Below are positions 1 to 8,900 of a DNA stretch of 64,000 bases, piece by piece. The position numbers and the translations under genes were made by a program. Below the pieces are notes generated by a model that saw only the letters and a program-made list of their open reading frames with translations, was not told the DNA's origin and did not search any database. Source of the stretch: Amyloporia xantha (Eukaryota > Basidiomycota > Agaricomycetes > Polyporales > Adustoporiaceae); contig JAYKKR010000018.1 in NCBI GenBank assembly GCA_036971615.1, positions 248,001-312,000 on the forward strand, given 5' to 3'. Each line of letters begins with the position of its first letter. Position 1 is the stretch's first letter.

Positions 1-2823
1 GAACCATCGAACTCTTCGTATCGATCGCGGTGGTTCTGCGTCGTAAAGAAGGACGGTAAATCTCTTCGACTCGTTCACTCACTCGAGCCCCTCAACGCAG
101 TCACAATTCAACATTCCGGTGTACCGCCGACGCCCGAATATCTCGCAGAACAATTCGGAGGAAGACCATGCGGCGGCATGCTCGACCTCTACGTCGGCTA
201 CGACGAACGACTCATCGCGGAGTCTTCAAGAGACCTTACGACGTTCCAGACACCCTACGGAGCCATGCGGCTAGTAACGCTCCCGATGGGTTGGACGAAC
301 TCGGTCCCCATCTTCCACGACGACGTCACCTACATCCTCCAGCCCGAGATTCCGCACGTCACGGTGCCCTACGTCGACGACGTTCCCGTCAAAGGTCCCG
401 AATCAGACTACGACGACGAACGACTCCCTTCGAACCACGGCATTCGACGATTCGTGTGGGAGCACTTCGAGAACATGAACCGCGTCGTCACTCGAATGCG
501 CTACGCAGGAGGAACCTTCTCCGGAGTAAAGAGTGTCCTCATCGCTCGAGAAATCATGGTGGTGGGACATCGCTGCACTCCTCAAGGCCGCCTTCCCGAT
601 GACTCTCGCGTCGCTTCGATTCGCAACTGGGGTCCCTGCGCTACACTCTCCGACGTTCGAGCGTTCCTCGGAACCATAGGCGTCGTTCGAATTTTCATCC
701 GCAACTTCGCTCACCGCGCCGACGCGCTCGTACGCCTCACAAGGAAGGACGTCGAGTTCGAGTTCGGTCCCGAGCAAATCGCGGCGCAGGAAGATCTCAA
801 GGACGCGCTACTCTCGTCCCCCGCACTTCGAGCAATTAATTACGATTCCCCCTCCCCCGTCATCCTAGCAGTCGACACCTCGTTCATCGCCGTCGGATAT
901 CACCTCTGCCAATGCGACGAAGCCAACACCCGCATTCGATACTACAACCGTTTCGGCTCGATTACGTTAAACGACCGCGAACGTCGATTCTCGCAGCCCA
1001 AACTCGAGATCTACGGCCTCTTTCGTGCGCTTCGTTCCCTTCGACTCTACCTCATCGGTGTTCGAAATTTAATCGTCGAAGTCGATGCGCGGTATATCAA
1101 GGGTATGCTAAAGAACCCCGACATAGCACCCAGCGCGAGTATCAACCGCTGGATCGTCTCGATTCTCACCTTCCACTTTACTCTCGTTCACGTCCCCGGT
1201 ACGATGCACGGCCCCGACGGCCTCTCTCGACGCACGGTTCAGCCCGGCGATATCATCGAAGACGAAGTCGACGAAGAATTCGACGATTGGATCGACCAAA
1301 TGCATTCGTTCGTGCACCAGATACAGCCCCTCCCACCCGTCCCTTCGCTCGCCGTCTTGACCAATGACAGAGCCGAGGACGGCTCAGATTTCAATAAGGA
1401 GGAGGATAGCTACGAGCTAGTGCCTCGATCGGAGCAAGCGCAGCTCGCCGACGCGAAGCTCGACGACGTCCTCGAGTTCCATCGAACACTCGCGAAACCC
1501 GACGACATCTCCGACAGCGTCTACGAAGGGTTTATCAAGTACTGCATGCAATTCTTCCTCGACAATGACACCCTCTGGCGCAAGGACAGCCACGGCGCGC
1601 ACAAACTAGTCGTCAAGCCCGGCGATCGACTTCGAATCCTTCGAGAATGTCACGACCGCACCGCGCATCGAGGAATCTACGCGACTCGAGCTTTCGTCAA
1701 CGAACGGTTCTGGTGGCCTTTCCACTATGCCGACATCGCGTGGTTCGTTCGATCGTGCCACATCTGCCAGTCTCGTCAAGTTCGTCAAATCCTCATTCCT
1801 CCGACCGTCGCAGTACCAGCCCCCATCTTCGCGAAAATTCACATCGACACCATGCACATGCCTGCTTCCGGCGGATACAAGTACTTGGTACAAGGTAGAT
1901 GCTCGCTCACGACCTACCCCGAGTTCCGAATGCTTCGAAAAGAGACTGCGAAGGCCCTCGCCGATTGGATCTTCGAAGATATCCTCTGTCGATGGGGCGC
2001 GCTCAGCGAGATTGTCACCGACAACGGTACGGCGTTCATCAAGGCGGCCGACTACCTTTCGAAGAAGTACCACATCAATCATATCCGAATCAGCGGGTAC
2101 AATTCGAGGGCGAACGGTCTCGTCGAACGTCCACACTTCAGCACACGGCAAGCTCTCTTCAAGACAGCCGACGGAGATGAGAAGAAGTGGTCTCAAGCTG
2201 CGTATTTCGTATTTTGGTCCGAGCGCATCACGACTCGACGACGCATGGGCTGCTCACCCTACTTCGCTGTTACGGGCACCCATCCCCTCATTCCCCTCGA
2301 CATCGTCGAAGCAACGTATCTCCAACCCCCGTCAACCTCGATTCTTTCTACGACCGACCTCATCGCCCGAAGAGCCATCGCGCTCCAGAAACGCGTCGAG
2401 CAAGTCACCGAACTTCACTCGAAGGTCTACGAAGCACGTCGAACGGCAGCAATTCGCTTCGAAAAAGAGCACGAACACTCAATCCAGGATTTCGACTTCA
2501 AGCGCGGAGCCCTAGTGCTCATACGCAACACGAAGATCGAGAAGTCCCTCAACCGCAAGATGCGCCCGCGATACCTAGGCCCCCTCATAATTGTCTCGCG
2601 CAACAAGGGCGGCGCGTACATCGTGTGCGAGCTCGACGGGACAGTCCTCGATCGACCCATCGCAGCTTTCCGCGTCATTCCGTACTTCGCACGCAAATCC
2701 ATCCCAATTCCCGAAGATCTCGAAGATGTTTCGACAGAGCGCCTTCGAGAACTCGAACTATCGAATTCTCTCGGCGACGACGACGACAATGAAGTCGAAG
2801 AAGCCGAAGAACGCGACGAATAG
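1..2823 (+). CDS. Pol polyprotein fragment (RT-RNase H-integrase), 5' partial
   Basis: The frame is open from base 1 and ends at the stop at 2821-2823, so 178 is only an internal Met. It begins inside the reverse transcriptase; the catalytic box reads YVDD (near 373-384). An RNase H domain follows, with a VDTS motif near 870. The integrase zinc finger has His-His-Cys-Cys spacing (ECHD, HRG, then CHIC near 1760). The integrase core has Asp in HIDT (near 1845), Asp in TDNG (near 2020) and Glu in LVERP (near 2125). The C-terminal tail is acidic and no chromodomain is visible. The product would copy the element's RNA and integrate the DNA. The visible part has no stop or frameshift, so it may have been recently functional. 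Without the N-terminus its clade cannot be fixed beyond Ty3/gypsy-type. Confidence 0.9.
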   Translation, partial: EPSNSSYRSRWFCVVKKDGKSLRLVHSLEPLNAVTIQHSGVPPTPEYLAEQFGGRPCGGMLDLYVGYDERLIAESSRDLTTFQTPYGAMRLVTLPMGWTNSVPIFHDDVTYILQPEIPHVTVPYVDDVPVKGPESDYDDERLPSNHGIRRFVWEHFENMNRVVTRMRYAGGTFSGVKSVLIAREIMVVGHRCTPQGRLPDDSRVASIRNWGPCATLSDVRAFLGTIGVVRIFIRNFAHRADALVRLTRKDVEFEFGPEQIAAQEDLKDALLSSPALRAINYDSPSPVILAVDTSFIAVGYHLCQCDEANTRIRYYNRFGSITLNDRERRFSQPKLEIYGLFRALRSLRLYLIGVRNLIVEVDARYIKGMLKNPDIAPSASINRWIVSILTFHFTLVHVPGTMHGPDGLSRRTVQPGDIIEDEVDEEFDDWIDQMHSFVHQIQPLPPVPSLAVLTNDRAEDGSDFNKEEDSYELVPRSEQAQLADAKLDDVLEFHRTLAKPDDISDSVYEGFIKYCMQFFLDNDTLWRKDSHGAHKLVVKPGDRLRILRECHDRTAHRGIYATRAFVNERFWWPFHYADIAWFVRSCHICQSRQVRQILIPPTVAVPAPIFAKIHIDTMHMPASGGYKYLVQGRCSLTTYPEFRMLRKETAKALADWIFEDILCRWGALSEIVTDNGTAFIKAADYLSKKYHINHIRISGYNSRANGLVERPHFSTRQALFKTADGDEKKWSQAAYFVFWSERITTRRRMGCSPYFAVTGTHPLIPLDIVEATYLQPPSTSILSTTDLIARRAIALQKRVEQVTELHSKVYEARRTAAIRFEKEHEHSIQDFDFKRGALVLIRNTKIEKSLNRKMRPRYLGPLIIVSRNKGGAYIVCELDGTVLDRPIAAFRVIPYFARKSIPIPEDLEDVSTERLRELELSNSLGDDDDNEVEEAEERDE
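1372..1406 (+). other. Candidate central polypurine tract inside pol
   Basis: Between the RNase H and integrase regions the sequence ends in the purine run AATAAGGAGGAGGA. The 34 bases here match the block directly upstream of the 3' LTR (4851-4885) at about 29 positions, including an unbroken 16-base match TTTCAATAAGGAGGAG. Here it is translated (DFNKEED). A second plus-strand priming site inside pol is known in lentiviruses and Ty1. The role here is inferred. Confidence 0.5.
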
Positions 2824-3218
2824 AGGTTCTCCATTCTTCTTACTTGTACAACACGATGCGTACTTTCTCTCCATTTCTGCTATGTTACGCTATATGCTTG
2901 ATTTTCTCCTACGATTTAGATCTCCACTTGTACGATTACATTCGATTCAACTCGAAAGTCGCGATATCGCTTCGACGTTCTTCGAACGCTTCGATTCGAC
3001 GGTTGCGCGGAGGCTCACCTTAGACGAGTCCTCCTAGGCTGTGATGACAAACTGAGCCTATATTTTCATCAAGTCCATTTTTCCTCACTACGAAACGTTT
3101 CGACTTGAGCTTCGATTTCCTTCGATCATGGCCATACAGGCCACATTTTGTATTCACTGGAACCGACACGAAGTACTCGACACAAACGGCTACTCTACGA
3201 TACGAGCTGCGACATCGC
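2824..3218. other. Spacer between the 3' ends of pol and the antisense gene
   Basis: About 400 bases separate the convergent stops of pol (2823) and the antisense gene (3219). No gene is visible. The stretch is very rich in TCGA: six copies occur in the 60 bases 2941-3000. Confidence 0.5.
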
Positions 3219-4647
3219 CTACTCATCATCCGAGACAGGCTCGAAGTCCGCCCCCTTAAGTGTGGCTTCCTCCATCTGCTGGAGATGGGTATCGGCGTCC
3301 CGCAGGACCTTCATGCGCGTCTCGAGAAGGGCCCGTTCCTCCCGAATCACTCGAACGATGGCGCGCGAGCGAGGGGTCAAGTCCATAGAATCGAGGTCGT
3401 CCGTCTCGAGCCCGAGTCGGGTACCGCCATCGACCGGCAGCGACAGCTTTGGCAGCGGCACGCGGCGGCGCTTCGAACTCGTCGATCCTGCAGTAGAAGG
3501 CCCTGGCGACGGAGGACGAGCTACGAATCCGGGAACGTCAGCCGGCTACAAGCGTATCATCGAACGTACTTACCGCGCTTCTTCGAGCCCCCGCCATTGC
3601 GCACCTTCTTCGTTTTGCCGAGGACGGACACGCCATCGTAGTAACACCCTTGGATGGTCTGGATGCACTTCTCGCACGTTGGGGACCCATCAACCCACAC
3701 GCACTCGACCGGCGCACTACGGTATCCAGCGCATCGATCGCACTACAGAACTATCAGCAAGCAAACAACAGGCGGTAAAATTCGAACTTACTTTTTGTCC
3801 GTTCTGCCGCTTCGCAAGAGCGATCGCGGCCCTCTCCGCCTCGACCATCGGCAGCGCCCGCTCGGCGGCCTTGGGAGTCTTCTACGAGCAAGGGACAGAG
3901 TCAGTTTCGAGTCGAAAGAAACAGACGAAAAACCAAATGGACTTACCTCGAAGATCTCGATAACGTCGTCGTCGTCGATCGCTCGCTCCTTTCCCTTCGC
4001 ACCTGCGGGCGCGGACTCTTCGACGAGTCCTTCGGCGGCTGCGATTCGCGCCAGCTCTTCGTCGGCGGCTTCCTGGTCGATACGTTCCTGCTCGGCGGCC
4101 TTCTTCCGCCGATCGTCGTCCTCCTGCTTCCTGCGGCGCTCATCGTCTTAATAATGCAAATGTACAACCCTGCATCGTCCAGCCGACGGGCTTCGGCAGC
4201 CTGCTCGCGTTTACGAGCCTCCTCGAGACGTCGTTCCTCTTCTTCGGCAAGGCGCTTTGCTTCATCAACGCGGCGCTGGATGACAGCCTCGATGGCGGCG
4301 GCGAGAGCGAGCCAGTCGTTTCGCGCCCACTCGAGCCACGAGTCGGAAGCCCGTTCAGCGAGCTCACGAGCGACCGTTAGCATCCGCCCTTCGATCTCGG
4401 CGTCGGTGATCGAACCGAGTGTCTTGCGGTACGTTTCCTAGGAGAAACGCGTCAGTCAACCTGGTTCCAAAAGAAAAATGGCCAAGGGACTTACCAAGAA
4501 CGACACGAGATCTTGCGCCCAGGCCTCGAGGACCTCGAGCGGCTCGACGTTCGACGGCGGATTGTCGAGCGCCTTCACGAGTCGTTCCAGTGCGCGTTGC
4601 GAGCGCGAAGCGACGGCGGGAGTTGCGGATCGAGAGGCAGCGGACAT
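3219..4647 (-). CDS. Antisense accessory gene of element A: coiled-coil protein with a six-cysteine CDRC motif
   Basis: Model: complement of join(3219..3520, 3574..3742, 3792..3881, 3947..4146, 4215..4437, 4495..4647), giving 378 residues. All five introns are GT...AG: 57, 68, 65, 49 and 53 nt in transcript order. Every junction keeps frame. For intron 2 a 41-nt version with donor GTCGGC also keeps frame; GTAAAC was preferred. The start is the Met of MSAASRS; the frame is open further upstream. Residues about 90-190 are charged, Glu/Arg/Lys/Ala-rich and probably coiled coil, followed by an acidic run (IDDDDV). Exon 5 carries C223-x2-C226-x9-C236-x8-C245-x2-C248-x6-C255, which looks metal-binding. 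A basic SKKRRR patch comes next. There is no signal peptide or membrane segment. Similar Cys-rich proteins of unknown function are familiar in Agaricomycete genomes; a nucleic-acid-binding role is inferred. It lies between pol and the 3' LTR and is transcribed against pol. Confidence 0.75.
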
Positions 4648-4870
4648 TTTCGAAGCAGCGAGTATGCGAAGAGTGGCGGATGGAGCGACGATGGAACAGT
4701 GGACTGGGGAAAATGAGGCTAAGTCCACCCTGCTTATATCCCCTTTTCGACCAGCGTTTAGCGCCGACCACGAGGCGTTCGAAACCGACACGGGTTGCCA
4801 TGCCGCTTCGATCCTTTCACGATCATCACGCTTCTCGCATCACGTGGAGGACCGAGGACGGTCCAAATTT

Positions 4871-4884
4871 CAATAAGGAGGAGA
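4871..4884 (+). other. Polypurine tract (plus-strand primer site) of element A
   Basis: CAATAAGGAGGAGA directly precedes the TG that starts the 3' LTR at 4885, the position of the RNase-H-resistant primer in LTR elements. It repeats the tract at 1392-1405. Confidence 0.65.
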
Positions 4885-5963
4885 TGATAGGCGCCAAGCC
4901 CCTCTGGGCCCCGATACAGCTCTTTTCGGCAATTGCATCCCGCACGGCACTCCGGCTCAACGCTCAACGCCTTCTATTTCGTCTTCGACGTCCTTCGATG
5001 CTACGCACGTGACCTCCGACGCTCAGTACCCCTCAACGCTCTTCGACGTCTTCGACCGTTCGCTATGCTTGCTCGAAGCTCGGCGCGGTCGTTCCGAGGC
5101 CTCGCCCTTAGATCCTAGGCCATCTCCCGCATTCGGCGGACAATAGGGCCACTCGACGCCGCTCGTACAGCGCATGCATCACTTCGTGCCACACCGACGC
5201 GTCCGGTCTTTCCCGATTAGGTATCGAGCCTCGCGGTGTGCCTTCGAAGCCGGATATCGGTCCGAAGTGTCTCGTATGTTTCTCTTCATCTCCGCGTTCG
5301 GCATGACGTAACGCGACCGATGGACTCGATACGTGCCACTCGGTGAGGCAGACTCGCGTAGAACAATGCAAAGCCACTCGTACTAGTGTGCCACTCTCGA
5401 TAGTCGTAGCGTTCTGTTTCGTAGTATAAAATCTGTCGTAATTCTCTCCAAAACAAGTTCCTTTTCCCCTCGAGTTCAGAGCTCATAAGTCGAGTTCGCC
5501 CTGCGTCTAAGTCTTCTACTGCGTCACTTCGTTCTTCGCTGCGTTACTTCGAAACTTCGTCTACTGCGTCCACTCGTCGAAACCGTCTCGTCGAACCTGT
5601 GATCCTACGATCGCCTTCGACTATTGTCGAAGAACTGCGTTACCCCTCGAACCGCGTTACAGCTAAGTCCTCCCCCTCGAAGCGTTTCTATTCCTTCTAC
5701 GTTACATCGAAGAGCTCTATCGAGCTTCGATCGTCTCTACCGAGGCCCGCTAACTACCCACAGCCCTCGAGTAGCTTCGACGACGTGTCGAGCTACGTCG
5801 TAAGTTTCCCTAGCGTTCGTAACCTCTTCGAAGGCGTTTCTCGTGTTCACTCGAACCGCGGGACACCTTGCTGCTAACTCCCCTCCACTAAGACTATAAT
5901 TCGTCTCTCTAGTCCCTTTAGGTCGCACCCAGGTTAGGGGTTAGGGTTTCGTAGGTCGTATCA
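4885..5963 (+). repeat. 3' LTR of element A (1079 bp)
   Basis: It starts TGATAGGCGC and ends GTCGTATCA, so the tips form the short inverted repeat TGATA/TATCA with canonical TG...CA. A second copy lies in reverse orientation at 8493-9584. By eye the two agree at roughly 85-90 percent, with small indels. Near the 3' end both contain a telomere-like stretch (GGTTAGGGGTTAGGGTTT, 5932-5949). The sequence is strikingly TCGA-rich. It is followed by ACGG, the start of the interrupted Plavaka gene. Confidence 0.85.
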
Positions 5964-8900
5964 ACGGAAAGAATGTCAGCATCTCGAGCAGCGGAGGCAA
6001 TGGGATCGGCTGCAGCCATCTTGCGCTTCTTGCGGCGAGGAGCGTTTCCGGTGACATGGGTGTTGTCCGTATGGCTGCCTGAGGGCGCACTGACACTCGC
6101 CTCGCTCTGGTGGTGGTCCCCCCCTTGTCCGCGCCCGCGGCGCCCTTGGGTACTTGAAGCGGCGGCACTTGGGTGTTTTGATTTGCTTGACGTGGTATGA
6201 CTCGCGTGCTGCTGATTTCGCTTTTGCCGGGGCCCTCGAGGGAGAATCAGGGAGTCAAGTGTGAGCCTTTCCTCCCCTGGCTGTGAGGATGTGCTTGTCT
6301 GTTCGAGCTCATTTGGAGTATGTGATGATGGGACTTCGGGTGCGCGAGATTCAATGATCTCGTCATCTGGTAGCTCATGAAGTATGCCGCGCTCACTCGC
6401 GAGCCGTAAAGCCTGTTCGGCGTGTTTACGTACAGCTGCCTCGCGTGCAAGCTTCTTTTGAAGAAGCTGGTCTCGCAGGGATGCTGCGGCTGCACGATGT
6501 AGCCCTGCGCGATCTGGAAAGAACACAGGTGTTTGACTCAAGGTGGCAGGGAGAGCGTGACGTAGGAGGTGCTGATTGTGGAGGGCGTGTGTGTTGACAA
6601 CAAAATGAGTTGTGTCTCGATGCTCGATTAGAGTGCGAGACTGATCAGTATCTTCACGTTCTTGGCGTTGGAGCTGGTGGCGAGTGGCCGTGCAACCATG
6701 GGTGCTACAGTCGTGCTGGATATTAACAACACATGCAATATCCTACAGTGAATCTCAATCATTATGTTTAGGGTTGACACCGTGAATTACTCACCTCAGG
6801 TGAGAAAATTTGCAGCTCCCCGGTCCTTGTGATGATCGGGAGATTGAGAATACTATGGGCTGTGTTTTGAAGCTTCGACATTCGAACAATGATGAGTGTG
6901 CGTGAGGTAGAACTGGAACTATGTGCGGATAGAATCTCAACAACAGAGGCAAATGCTAATGGTGAAAATTCGCCCTGGAATACAGCACATGAGATGCAGT
7001 AAAGAGATGAGAGTGCGACAGGAGGTACCTGTTCCGTGCGTACAAGCACTTCGCTGTCAATTTGCGCCTGATCCCCCGATGATGTGATCACTGAGAGAGC
7101 TTGGGACCATGTATGCCCATTGACATCTGGAGGTGCGGACACGCCGAGGTGTGCAGCTTCGGTCTTGTCCCACAACATAGGAGCTGGCCTGACTTTAGTG
7201 GATCGCAACGGTGGTGGCAAAGTCACTGATCCAACTTGCGGAGACTCTCGAGTGGTGATTCCCAGCAAGTGAGCATCAATCCGGTCTTCACGTACATGTG
7301 TTAATACTGTACGGCTCGCACAGACCCATTGTTGACTGTGACGGTCCTTCCAGAAGCCTCCCGTTGTCATATGTCTGCAATGCTCCTGGTTTGCGAACGC
7401 TGCCGCGATATCACGGCTCGGGGCCTGTCGATTGCTGTGGATTGAGCAAAGCCGGAAAATGCGATTGAAGGATTCATAGCGCTCGGTCGAAAACAATAGG
7501 GCAGGTCCAAAGCGGAGGACATGATCGGCAATATGCCCAAGAATGTGGAACTTATTCTTGCTTGTCAGAAGACTCGGGCTGAGGGCGGCTGCGAGATCCT
7601 CAATGTCTTGCACCGCAGAGCGGAGGTCAGCCTACACCATGTGGGAAACAGTGAGGTCCATATCGACCCTGGAAGACAGAATCACTGGCAAGGTGTACCG
7701 CATAGCGTTCAATTCCTTGTATATGAGTTTCCCAAATGAGGACGGTCAATCGGCCAATGGCAAACCATGTGTCCTGAAGCTGTTGTTCGACCAATCCACA
7801 CACAGCAAAAGACATTATTTGACTGAGAGTCTTGAAATGTTTGCCTATCAAACCACCCCGATATCGGCACATGTAGTCTGCCATGATATTAGGTATCTTC
7901 AGGCCCGACTTTGCCAATGAGTTGAGGCGGGCACGGAATGTAAGAAATTGCCCCTCTTTTTCGAGAACCCATACCGTCTGTGCCCAGAAGTATTTCACAA
8001 CTCCAAGAAGGTGTGTGTGTAACGGCTCTACGGGAGTATCTTTATGCACATCAAAACCTGCAACATAGATTAGCATCACTTATACTCAGATCTGGACTGA
8101 CGGAGACCTGCTACCTTCCATACGAAGCAATGGATTCATAATGGTGGTATCTTTCCTCTTTACGAGCTCTTGATATAAGTGTTGATTGACTTCCTCTGGA
8201 CTTAAAGGCTTCCGACTTGGGGTTGACCGACGCAGAGCTTTACCAATTGCCACGAGGCTGTTGATGATGGGCATTGCGAAGGAATCCTTGACTCCGCTTG
8301 ATGAGATTGCTTCTTTTAGAGGCTTCTCGGCTGCCGCATACGTGGCCATTGTCAGTTGTTTCAAGATTGCATCGCGAGTCTCTTCCACTGTGCGAGGAGC
8401 ACCTGGCTGCTCATTGCGACCGAATGTGATCAATATACCACATGTGACGAAATGGCATAATGTACGTACTGTAAGGAGGCTTGCGAATCCGTTGATACGA
8501 CCTACGAAACCCTAACCCCTAACCTGGGTGCGACCTAAAGGGACTAGAGAAACAGATTATAGTCTTAGTGGAGGGGAGTTAGCAGCAAGGGTGTCCCGCG
8601 GTTCGAGTGAACACAAGCAACGCCTTCGACGAGGCTACGAAGACTAGGGAACGATACGATGCAGCTCGACACGTTGTCGAAGCTACTCGAGGGCTGTGTA
8701 AAGTTAGCGAGACGCGGTGGAGACAATCGAAGCTCGGTAGAGCTCTTCGATGTATCGTAGAAGGAATAGAAATGATTCGAAAGGGAGGACTTAGCTATAA
8801 CGCGGTTCGAGGCGCAACGCAGTTCTTCGATGGTAATCGAAGTCGATCGTAGGATCAAAGGTTCGTCGAGACGGTATCGACGAACAGACACAGTGACGAG

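Larger units (their letters stand above)
1..5963 (+). mobile_element. Element A: 3' part of a Ty3/gypsy-type LTR retrotransposon
   Basis: The stretch holds, in order, a pol frame open from the first base, an antisense accessory gene, a purine-rich tract and a 3' LTR. Pol and LTR are assigned to one element for two reasons. A motif ending in the same purine tract occurs both inside pol (1372-1406) and directly before the LTR (4851-4885). TCGA-rich base composition also runs without a break from 1 to 5963 and stops at the LTR edge. The 5' LTR, gag, protease and first part of the reverse transcriptase lie left of the window. The element sits in the Plavaka transposase gene that begins at 5964. 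Its target duplication cannot be checked because the left end is missing. Confidence 0.8.

Noticed and set aside
4124..4170. A tiny 22-nt GT...AG intron in the antisense gene
   Set aside because: Removing 22 bases breaks the frame with an immediate TGA. A 68-nt intron with donor GTAAAC (or 41 nt with GTCGGC) keeps frame and is normal in size.
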